Positions 1 to 5,280 of a stretch of DNA of 5,280 nt are shown here, piece by piece (positions within the stretch are counted from its first letter, which is position 1; the number at the start of each line of letters is the position of its first letter). Made by a program: the position numbers and the translations under genes. The stretch lies in assembly GCA_936941515.1 (NCBI GenBank), contig CAKZJI010000465.1, positions 1 through 5,280 on the forward strand, in the 5' to 3' direction. The notes under the pieces were generated by a model. The model saw only the letters and a list, made by a program, of their open reading frames with translations, was not told the origin of the DNA and searched no databases. The stretch comes from an uncultured Propionibacteriaceae bacterium. GTDB lineage: Bacteria > Actinomycetota > Actinomycetes > Propionibacteriales > Propionibacteriaceae.

Positions 1-419
1 CACTGGTGACCGGCATCATCGCGGTCAAATGGCGCGATATCCTGCTGCACGCCTTCGATCCGCAACAGGCGCGCGCCGCCGGCCTGCCCGTCAACCTGAT
101 CCATTACGGTCTTCTGGCGATCCTGTCGGCGACCATCGTCGCAACGCTGACCGCCGTCGGCCTGGTCCTCGCCGTCGGGCTTCTGATCGCGCCGGGCGCC
201 ATCGCCTTCCTGATCACCAAACGCTTCGGCGCCATGCTGCTGATCGCCGTCGGCGTGACGGTCGCATCCATGCTCGCCGGCGTCTATGCGAGCTTCTTCC
301 TCGACAGCGCGCCGGCGCCGACCATCATCCTGATCCTGACCGCGGTGTTCTGCGTTGCCTTCGTCCACCGCCTGCTGGCCACCCGCGCCGCCTCGCGGGC
401 GGCGTCGAGCTTCGAGTAG
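1..419 (+). CDS. sitD: Mn2+/Fe2+ ABC transporter inner-membrane permease, SitD/YfeD type, C-terminal part
   Basis: This is the C-terminal 138 residues of an ABC-3 family permease. In a complete system it forms the membrane channel through which an ATPase-driven, binding-protein-dependent importer takes up Mn2+ or Fe2+. The frame is open to the left edge, so the GTG at 6 is an internal valine and about half of the usual 280-300 residues is missing. Seen directly: KWRDILLHAFDP followed by QARAAGLP, then a long hydrophobic stretch ending LLIAPGAIAFLITKRF (about residues 33-70), and two more membrane helices (about 77-99 and 103-123) separated by SFFLDSAPAPTI. From memory of the family these are hallmarks of SitD/YfeD. 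The codons are rich in G or C at third positions. The last residues, after about FVHRLLAT, are weakly family-like and lie where composition changes, so the natural C-terminus may be replaced. The symbol is tentative because sitC-like paralogues share the fold. Confidence 0.8.
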   Translation, partial: LVTGIIAVKWRDILLHAFDPQQARAAGLPVNLIHYGLLAILSATIVATLTAVGLVLAVGLLIAPGAIAFLITKRFGAMLLIAVGVTVASMLAGVYASFFLDSAPAPTIILILTAVFCVAFVHRLLATRAASRAASSFE

Positions 420-655
420 AGCGGGCCGCGCTGGTCTGCGAGGGCGCGGTGATAATCGCCCAAGGCCTGCCGCTCGGCGGCCATGGCGTCGACCAGCGGG
501 CCCTCTGCACCGCGCCGCTCGTCGTCGGCAACGGTCATCGTCCGGGGCGGGCGCGGTGCGGCCAGCCGCTCGGCCAGGTCGTCCTGCAGGGTCAGAGTTT
601 CGGGGGTCCGAGTTGTGAACTCGGCGAGGGCGGTAATGAAATCAATCTCAGTCAT
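284..655 (-). CDS. Small hypothetical protein, last gene of the operon, 3' end probably replaced
   Basis: I do not recognise this 123-residue protein. It is soluble-looking, acidic and alanine/arginine-rich at first, with no signal peptide or membrane segment, and residues about 55-91 look helical (AAERQALGDYHRALADQR and onward). The start is well supported: AGAAGGA lies 7 bases before the ATG, and the gene follows the ATPase stop by 55 bases on the same strand. The first 91 residues look truly coding, with high third-position G+C and all 11 arginines written CGN. From residue 95 on, four of five arginines are AGG and the sequence is simply the antisense of the permease gene. I infer that the native protein continues differently and that the tail from about residue 87-97 to the TAG at 284 is an accident of the junction. 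If the whole frame is real it overlaps the permease convergently by 136 bases. Confidence 0.55.
   Translation of the reverse strand: MTEIDFITALAEFTTRTPETLTLQDDLAERLAAPRPPRTMTVADDERRGAEGPLVDAMAAERQALGDYHRALADQRGPLYSKLDAAREAARVASRRWTKATQNTAVRIRMMVGAGALSRKKLA
386..404. repeat. Perfect 7-bp inverted repeat at the composition junction
   Basis: CGCCGCC at 386-392 and GGCGGCG at 398-404 are exact reverse complements separated by the 5-base loop TCGCG. No run of T follows on either strand, so it does not look like an intrinsic terminator, although it sits where two convergent reading frames overlap. In DNA this rich in G+C such a repeat can arise by chance. Its position inside the interval where one genome type gives way to another is what makes it worth recording. 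Confidence 0.5.
608..624. repeat. Perfect hairpin sequence near the start of the small gene
   Basis: CCGAGTT (608-614) and AACTCGG (618-624) pair exactly around the 3-base loop GTG. On the - strand the hairpin would form in the mRNA about 30-50 bases after the start codon of the small gene, at codons 11-16. No U-run follows, so it is not a clear terminator. It may be coincidental or may slow early elongation. The sequence shows no further support for regulation. Confidence 0.35.
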
Positions 656-662
656 GGTTTTT

Positions 663-669
663 TCCTTCT
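663..669 (-). promoter_or_regulatory. Ribosome binding site of the small gene
   Basis: AGAAGGA on the - strand lies 7 bases upstream of the ATG at 655. It is a strong match to the anti-Shine-Dalgarno complement and is the main reason for accepting the 284-655 frame as a gene. The surrounding 55-base gap (656-710) is A+T-richer than either neighbour and shows no hairpin terminator, so readthrough from the ATPase gene is plausible. Confidence 0.7.
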
Positions 670-710
670 TGGTTGTGAGTTGCTGCGCTGTTGAAGAGAT
701 GAGAGGTGTC

Positions 711-1469
711 TCAGAAGCCTAGGCTCCGGAGCCAGGCCAAGAGCTCGTCCTCACGACGGTCGGCCACAGAGCGATCCCAGCGGCCCATGGTCCGGGAATC
801 GACCAGGACTCCGTCAGAGAGATACACCACTCTGTCGGCACGAGCTGCGCAGGCTGCATCGTGAGTGACCATCACGATGGTTCGGCCACTGGCGTGGACG
901 GCGCTGAGCGTGTCCATGACCTCTGCGGTCATAGAGCTGTTGAGCGCGCCGGTTGGTTCATCCGCGAATAAGATCGCGGGCTCACCGGCCAAAGCGCGGC
1001 AGATGGAGGCACGTTGCAGCTGCCCGCCTGAGACCTCAGTTATTCCATGGTTTCTGATGTGGCTGATGCCGAAACGGTCGAGAAGCGCGTCGACGCGGGT
1101 GACGGTCTGATCGGCCTGCTTTGGATTCGCTTTGAGTGCGGGGAGCAGGATGTTGTCGCGGATGGTCAGATTGGATAGGAAATGTGCTTGCTGGAAGACG
1201 AATCCCATGCGCGTGAGACGTACTTGACTCATCTGCTTGTCGTTCAGTCCTGTGAGGTCATTACCTTCCAGACGGACCGTGCCTGACGTGGGCTTGTCCA
1301 TGCCGCTGATGCTGTACAGCAGGGTGGATTTCCCGGAGCCTGAAGCCCCCATGATGGCCAGAAACTCTCCCGCTGTGACATTCAGGTCGATGCCGTGCAG
1401 CACCTGAGTTGGCGGTTCTGTGGTGGTGTAGATCTTGGTGATTCCGGTGCATTCGAGTGTGTATGACAT
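711..1469 (-). CDS. ABC transporter ATP-binding protein of the FtsX/MacB/LolD type
   Basis: This 252-residue cytoplasmic ATPase powers the FtsX-type permease encoded just upstream. All catalytic motifs are visible and intact: Walker A GASGSGKST (41-49), the Q-loop in FVFQQ (90-94), signature SGGQLQR (147-153), Walker B ILFADEP with catalytic Glu171 (166-172), D-loop GALNS and switch His203 in VTHD. The order and spacing are those of the MacB/LolD/SalX branch, which works by mechanotransmission or export rather than nutrient import. A tail of about 30 residues after the core (WDRSVADRREDELLAWLRSL) resembles tails I recall on Gram-positive members of this branch. The ATG at 1469 is preceded by AAAGG with a 7-base spacer, overlapping the permease stop codon. 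The gene lies 11 bases after the permease, so the two are almost surely one complex. The substrate cannot be read from the ATPase. Confidence 0.95.
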   Translation of the reverse strand: MSYTLECTGITKIYTTTEPPTQVLHGIDLNVTAGEFLAIMGASGSGKSTLLYSISGMDKPTSGTVRLEGNDLTGLNDKQMSQVRLTRMGFVFQQAHFLSNLTIRDNILLPALKANPKQADQTVTRVDALLDRFGISHIRNHGITEVSGGQLQRASICRALAGEPAILFADEPTGALNSSMTAEVMDTLSAVHASGRTIVMVTHDAACAARADRVVYLSDGVLVDSRTMGRWDRSVADRREDELLAWLRSLGF

Positions 1470-1480
1470 GGATAGACCTT

Positions 1481-3874
1481 TCAGTTATTGAGCCAATGGC
1501 TGGATTCGCCGCGTCGCAGCCCAACCGTGAGAAGTGCAGAAGCCAGATAGCCGATCCCGATCAGGGCCAAAGGATAGCCCACATAGACCAAGAGTGGATT
1601 GGGGATGAACTTGAGGCTGGTCAGCCCGATCTTTGCCAGTGACAGTAGGCTGCTGACGAAAGACTCCCCAAGAGTCGCCGCAAAAAGCACCCCCAGAACA
1701 GTGCCAATGGTGACCATGATCAGAGTTTTCAGGCGAATCTGGCTGATGATCTCTCCCTTGGAGAAGCCCAAAGCAGACATCACGCCCATGCGACGGCGCT
1801 CGCGGGTGAGCTGCAGCTTGAGGAATAGTCCTGTGATGAGGGCGGCAACTCCGAGGCCGAAGGCGAACGACAGCACGGCTGCGCTGCGGAAGGCGTCAGT
1901 CACATAGGACAGGGTCTGCGCAACGTATTTCTGCATGGGGACAATGTTGGCGTTCGGGAACTGTGAACCATACTCTTCCACAACTGTGGCCGGGTCGGTG
2001 TTAACGGTGTCAGCGTAGAACACGTAGCTGGCCGCATCGTGTTCAGGTACTGGACCCTGCATCTTGGCGGTGTGACCGCCGCTAGTGACATCTTGATATA
2101 TGCCGGATACTGTGATCGTGCTTGTGGTCTCACCCATGCGAACAGTCAAGGTGTCACCGACATGTACTTTGTATTTGTCGGCGTTGAGGGCCGAGAGGGC
2201 GATCTGACCAGCCTCGGGCCTGGATCCATGAATGAACTGTACTGTTCCCTCTGAGTAGTCACCCACTTCAACCCGGAGAGTCTCCCAGCCTTCCTCCCCC
2301 TGGACCTCATACAGCATGTTGGCGTAGACCCGGATGTCCTTCAAACGATTGTCATTATCCATCGCTGACTGAAGTTGTGCACGCATCTCGTCCACTTGAT
2401 TGGAGAACTGAATATCTGCTCGAAGATCAGCTTCGGGAGCGCCCATATAGGTCACGAACTTCGGACTGGAAAAAGTGCTCAGGAGGTTCGTGGGAAGGAT
2501 CAGCAACATTGACGACAGCAAGAAGACGAGTGGGATGAGGATCCACTGATGTAGATCTGAGCGCAGATCAAGCAGTGCCAGGCGTTGGTTGAGACCGAGA
2601 CGGCTTCTACTCAGATTCGTGCGGCGTGCGCGACGAGCCTGACGGGCTGTCTTGCGAGCTGTCTGCCTTTCATTCAGAGTGCTGCCATGCACGAGGGCGT
2701 TGATCACTTCGACTTTCCTGACGCCTCGCAGGATGCTGTAGCAGATTGTCATCACCAGCAAATAGACTAGGAGTAATGCGGCCACCGGTGCGATGACCGT
2801 CGCAATGCTGGGTGGGGGAGTCGAGTAGTTCTTCACGATGCTTGTTGTCAGCAGGTTTGTGGCGAAGATTCCCAGCACCCCGCCGATAATGCATGCGGCC
2901 AGTGTCATCAGGCTGTATTTGCCGAGGTATAGCCCAGTGATGGCTCGTGTTGGGAGTCCGATGGCCCGCATCACGCCGATTTCGCGAACCTCATCTTCTA
3001 TTGTTCCTCGAATGATGAAGCGTAGGTTGATGAGGGCGATCACAATGAGCAGGAGGCTGGCGAAGACGAGTGCTACTGCAACCAATCCGTCGCTGAAAGC
3101 GTTGATCAGCAAGATGATGTCGAAGGTGACGGCTTGGCCGTTGCGAGGCATGGAGTCATTCGCCTCGTAGGCGGTCTGGAAAGCTCCTGTGCGGGAGGGA
3201 TCTTTTAGACGGTACTCGACGATGATCTCGCTGTTCCCGCCGCCAGCCTCACGTAGTTGGGTCAGGTCCTCAGAGGAGATGACGAAACGGGTGGCCGCAG
3301 ACAGGGAGGACGCCATCTGGGAGTCCTTCACAAAACCGATGATCTTGAACTCTTGTGTTCCCGTGTTCGTCTGGACGTTGAGGATGTCTCCGATGTGGAG
3401 CGAGAACTTGTCTTGATAGGCAACAGGAACGTAGACTTCGCCCGTCTTTGGCCGGACGATGCTGCCGGAGTCATCCAGCAGGTGGTCGAAGGCCTCATTC
3501 TGAGTGATGAAGAGGTTGTCCATGAGACTGTCAGACAGGCTGCCAGAGGCATCAGTGCCAGGTCGACTCCAGGTCAGGGAAGCCGAGTTGAAGCTGAGGT
3601 GGTCCTCAATCAGCCATGAATCGATCTCTGGGTGCTCAGAGGCGAAGTCCTCAAGGGCCTGTCTGTCGTAGCTTCCCGTATGCATCTGCAGGAAGTGTGG
3701 GGGCTTGGCCTCCTCGAAGAGCTGGTTGATGCCGCCAACGAGGCGCTCCATCACCATGCAGCCAGTAGCCATGAGGAAGGCGCTCAAGACCAGTATGGCC
3801 ATGAGGGCCAGGTTGATCCCCCAGTTTCGCTTGAGATCGTTGCGAGAGTAGCGCAGGTATAGACGTTCTTTCAT
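1481..3874 (-). CDS. FtsX/MacB-family ABC permease, duplicated eight-helix type
   Basis: This 797-residue membrane protein is the permease partner of the ATPase downstream. Its layout is two FtsX units in tandem. The first has helix 1 (about 19-42), a large extracellular domain (43-250) and helices 2-4 (263-287, 319-343, 358-382). A very basic cytoplasmic linker (about 401-425, with KTARQARRARR) leads to the second unit, with helix 5 (443-465), another large extracellular domain (466-660) and helices 6-8 (664-688, 715-738, 759-786). Each unit carries the FtsX coupling motif after its second helix: EVREIGVMRAIGLP (295-308) and RERRRMGVMSALGFSKGEI (691-709). I chose ATG 3874 over 3913 because it forms an ATGA overlap with the upstream stop, has GGAG 6 bases before it and begins with the basic lead KERLYLRYSRNDLKRNW. 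A single duplicated permease would work with an ATPase dimer. Possible roles are export of peptides or lipids, or resistance to antimicrobial peptides; the sequence does not choose between them. Confidence 0.93.
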   Translation of the reverse strand: MKERLYLRYSRNDLKRNWGINLALMAILVLSAFLMATGCMVMERLVGGINQLFEEAKPPHFLQMHTGSYDRQALEDFASEHPEIDSWLIEDHLSFNSASLTWSRPGTDASGSLSDSLMDNLFITQNEAFDHLLDDSGSIVRPKTGEVYVPVAYQDKFSLHIGDILNVQTNTGTQEFKIIGFVKDSQMASSLSAATRFVISSEDLTQLREAGGGNSEIIVEYRLKDPSRTGAFQTAYEANDSMPRNGQAVTFDIILLINAFSDGLVAVALVFASLLLIVIALINLRFIIRGTIEDEVREIGVMRAIGLPTRAITGLYLGKYSLMTLAACIIGGVLGIFATNLLTTSIVKNYSTPPPSIATVIAPVAALLLVYLLVMTICYSILRGVRKVEVINALVHGSTLNERQTARKTARQARRARRTNLSRSRLGLNQRLALLDLRSDLHQWILIPLVFLLSSMLLILPTNLLSTFSSPKFVTYMGAPEADLRADIQFSNQVDEMRAQLQSAMDNDNRLKDIRVYANMLYEVQGEEGWETLRVEVGDYSEGTVQFIHGSRPEAGQIALSALNADKYKVHVGDTLTVRMGETTSTITVSGIYQDVTSGGHTAKMQGPVPEHDAASYVFYADTVNTDPATVVEEYGSQFPNANIVPMQKYVAQTLSYVTDAFRSAAVLSFAFGLGVAALITGLFLKLQLTRERRRMGVMSALGFSKGEIISQIRLKTLIMVTIGTVLGVLFAATLGESFVSSLLSLAKIGLTSLKFIPNPLLVYVGYPLALIGIGYLASALLTVGLRRGESSHWLNN

Positions 3875-4359
3875 TGCAAACTCCAGACTCCTGGGATCAT
3901 CAGTGACATCCACGTCAGGACAACGTGGTAGATCACGTCAAGGACTATGTTGCCGATCTCCACCCAATCTGTGACGCTCTTCTCTCGGCGTTTTCGAAGT
4001 ACCTCCTGGGTGTGGGTGCACAGACCGCTCAGGCCGTAGATGTAGAGGGTAACCAGTGCCGCGACCCAGAAGTTGCCCTGGAACCAGATGGCAAGCACGC
4101 CCATGATGCCCAGGCCCAGCTGCTGAAACCCGTACTTGATCTGATAAGGGCTGCTGGCCCAGCCCAGGCTGGCTGCTGTCTTTTCGGGAGTGATGACATT
4201 GATGAAGAACCCGACGAGGGCCAGCAGCCCATGCGTCACCACGAACTGATGCAGCAGCAGTGTGTGCATGATGGTTGCGGTCTCAGATGGAAATCCGGCC
4301 AGTGCCAGCTGGATGACGCCTGTGACGGCACCGATCCCGATGAAGATGAGAATCCACAT
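3871..4359 (-). CDS. Small five-helix membrane protein, probably DUF6790 type
   Basis: This 162-residue integral membrane protein has hydrophobic helices at about 2-21, 34-56, 75-93, 96-115 and 134-156, and a basic loop LRKRREKS (121-128). The central signature, with SLGWASSPYQIKYGFQQLGLG (64-84) followed by IWFQGNFW (91-98), resembles what I remember of the DUF6790 family; that assignment is from memory and function is unknown for the family. The start is ATG 4359: GGAGGAGG within the end of the upstream gene lies 9 bases before it, and the MFS stop codon is only 1 base away. An upstream ATG at 4413 would add 18 arginine-rich residues and overlap the MFS gene by 53 bases, which is less likely. 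The gene ends in the ATGA that starts the ABC permease, so translation is probably coupled on both sides. It may be an accessory or immunity-like membrane factor for one of the two exporters, but this is inference from position only. Confidence 0.85.
   Translation of the reverse strand: MWILIFIGIGAVTGVIQLALAGFPSETATIMHTLLLHQFVVTHGLLALVGFFINVITPEKTAASLGWASSPYQIKYGFQQLGLGIMGVLAIWFQGNFWVAALVTLYIYGLSGLCTHTQEVLRKRREKSVTDWVEIGNIVLDVIYHVVLTWMSLMIPGVWSLQ
3881..3884 (-). promoter_or_regulatory. Ribosome binding site deciding the ABC permease start
   Basis: GGAG on the - strand lies 6 bases before the ATG at 3874, inside the last codons of the upstream membrane-protein gene. Together with the ATGA stop-start overlap at 3871-3874 it favours this start over the in-frame ATG at 3913. 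The latter would overlap the upstream gene by 43 bases and add an uncharacteristic acidic leader. Confidence 0.6.
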
Positions 4360-4360
4360 C

Positions 4361-5280
4361 TCAGGCAACCTCCTCCATGGTCTGTGGCAGGTTGTCCTGG
4401 AGCGCACAGACACTCCGGACGTGAGGGATGATGACTGCCATCAATGCGAGGCAGACTCCGACGAGCATGAAGAGAAGGCCGATGCCGCGGGATTCCCCCA
4501 CGCCGATGAGCTGTCCGAGGGAGTCAGCCCATGCACCACCGGGACGCAGCATGGGGTTGAAGATTTTGTCTGCAAGCGGCCCAGAGACCGCGTACGCAAC
4601 GACGTACCCCAGCTGGGAGATCAGTCCCATGAGTCCCCAGACCTTGCCCTGGGTCTCATTCGGAATTGATGACCGGGCTATGACCTCGATGCTCGTGTTG
4701 AGGGGGGGAAGGGTTGTGAAGAAGACGAAGGCGAGGATCCCGATGGCGATGACACTCGTTGTGGTTCCCATCAGGAAGACCAGGATGCCGCCCACTGCGA
4801 GACACCGTGCGATATAGGTCAGGTAGGCGTTCTTCATGTTGAAGATCCCGATGACCAAGCTGGCGACCACCATGCCGATCGCAGCGCCTGAGCGGACCAC
4901 TCCGAGCGTTGACTCGTCGGCGAGGTCAAGCACCATGGGGGTCAGCAGGGTCTGCAGAAACCCCATGCAGAATGTGACCAGGGTGATCAGCAACATCAGC
5001 ACAGTGATGCCTGGAGTATGGCGGAGAAAGGCCAGCCCTTCGCGGAAGTCAGCCCAGAAGGTGTTCTTCACCTTGGGGCGGGCTGTCTTTGTGGTGCGCC
5101 ACACCAGCAACATGCATGAGGTCGTCACAACCATCGTGGCGATATCAATTATCAGTACGGTCGTAATCCCGAAGGCGACCATGAGGAATCCTGCAATGGC
5201 GGGAGAGAGCAGGTATTGAGAGGCTGAGGCGAGCTGAACCATTCCCCCTGCCCTGGCGTACTGTTCAGGAGTCAGCAGAT
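4361..5280 (-). CDS. Major facilitator superfamily efflux pump, DHA3 (MefA/NreB/EntS-like) type, C-terminal part
   Basis: The visible 305 residues are the C-terminal three quarters of a 12-helix proton-driven efflux protein. The frame is open past the right edge, with residues LLTPEQYARAGG upstream of the internal ATG at 5242, so about 100-125 residues are missing. Eight helices can be seen (about 22-39, 40-60, 90-112, 125-146, 151-171, 175-195, 215-235 and 264-286 of the visible part), matching helices 5-12. The family marks are the entry TPEQYARAGGMVQLASAS, and GKVWGLMGL followed by YAVSGPLADKIFNPML (211-243). From memory these match Gram-positive MFS_3/DHA3 pumps for macrolides, siderophores or other small molecules. 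The gene ends 1 base before the next start and carries that gene's ribosome binding site in its last codons, so it is part of the same operon. Its substrate cannot be told from sequence. Confidence 0.9.
   Translation of the reverse strand, partial: LLTPEQYARAGGMVQLASASQYLLSPAIAGFLMVAFGITTVLIIDIATMVVTTSCMLLVWRTTKTARPKVKNTFWADFREGLAFLRHTPGITVLMLLITLVTFCMGFLQTLLTPMVLDLADESTLGVVRSGAAIGMVVASLVIGIFNMKNAYLTYIARCLAVGGILVFLMGTTTSVIAIGILAFVFFTTLPPLNTSIEVIARSSIPNETQGKVWGLMGLISQLGYVVAYAVSGPLADKIFNPMLRPGGAWADSLGQLIGVGESRGIGLLFMLVGVCLALMAVIIPHVRSVCALQDNLPQTMEEVA
4369..4376 (-). promoter_or_regulatory. Ribosome binding site deciding the start of the small membrane protein
   Basis: GGAGGAGG on the - strand, a near-ideal Shine-Dalgarno sequence, ends 9 bases before the ATG at 4359. 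It is embedded in the codons for the MFS pump's final residues (MEEVA). It makes 4359 the preferred start and indicates strong translation of the small membrane protein relative to a typical internal operon gene. Confidence 0.75.

Noticed and set aside
29..694. A 221-residue + strand frame spanning the junction
   Set aside because: It is arginine- and proline-rich shadow sequence of the permease and the small gene. It has no domain, its start lies inside the permease, and it only stays open because G+C-rich DNA has few stop codons.
656..710. Possible terminator or promoter between the ATPase and the small gene
   Set aside because: The 55 bases contain no stem-loop with a T-run and no convincing -35/-10 pair on the - strand. 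Only the ribosome binding site is supported.
2838..3170. A 110-residue + strand frame opposite the ABC permease
   Set aside because: It is antisense to a well supported membrane protein. Its basic, methionine- and serine-rich sequence is what reverse-complemented hydrophobic codons give.
3875..3913. Earlier ATG (3913) as start of the ABC permease
   Set aside because: The added 13 residues are acidic and unlike FtsX leaders, and the ATGA overlap at 3871-3874 with GGAG upstream is a much better initiation site.
4360..4413. Earlier ATG (4413) as start of the small membrane protein
   Set aside because: It would add an arginine-rich non-hydrophobic leader and a 53-base overlap with the MFS gene. 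The ATG at 4359 has GGAGGAGG at proper distance.
3925..4431. A 168-residue + strand frame opposite the small membrane protein
   Set aside because: The protein is acidic and rich in D, H, Q and C without any motif, and it mirrors the DUF6790-like gene, whose ribosome binding site and operon fit are strong.

Overview
The window holds two unlike pieces of DNA. Bases 1 to about 385 are roughly 66% G+C (239 of the first 360 bases) and encode, on the + strand, the C-terminal half of a SitD/YfeD-type manganese/iron ABC permease of proteobacterial character, probably alphaproteobacterial. From about 660 to the right end every gene is on the - strand. Sampled 60-base lines there run near 52-57% G+C, and the proteins look Gram-positive, most likely actinobacterial. 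Between these pieces lies a short stretch of about 75% G+C (180 of the 240 bases 361-600). It carries most of a small unrecognised - strand gene, whose 3' end runs antisense through the permease gene.

Read on the - strand, the right part is one tightly packed operon. It begins with a DHA3-type major facilitator efflux pump whose 5' end is off the right edge. A 162-residue five-helix membrane protein, probably of the DUF6790 type, follows after 1 base. A 797-residue FtsX/MacB-type ABC permease overlaps that gene by 4 bases as ATGA. The matching 252-residue ABC ATPase follows after 11 bases. Last comes a small gene of unknown function, 55 bases after the ATPase and with a strong ribosome binding site. 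The two exporters use different energy sources, proton-motive force for the MFS pump and ATP for the ABC system. Their coupling suggests a drug, antimicrobial peptide or self-resistance export module, but nothing visible fixes the substrate. No regulator, sensor kinase, precursor peptide or biosynthetic gene lies in the window, and the operon promoter must be beyond the right edge.

The junction near 370-415 is the most notable point. The permease reading frame and the small gene's frame converge and overlap by 136 bases, the arginine codon choice of the small gene changes there, and a perfect 7-bp inverted repeat sits in the middle. It is either a real recombination boundary of transferred DNA or a chimeric contig, and the sequence alone does not decide which. 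I saw no tRNA, rRNA, CRISPR array, insertion sequence or phage gene.
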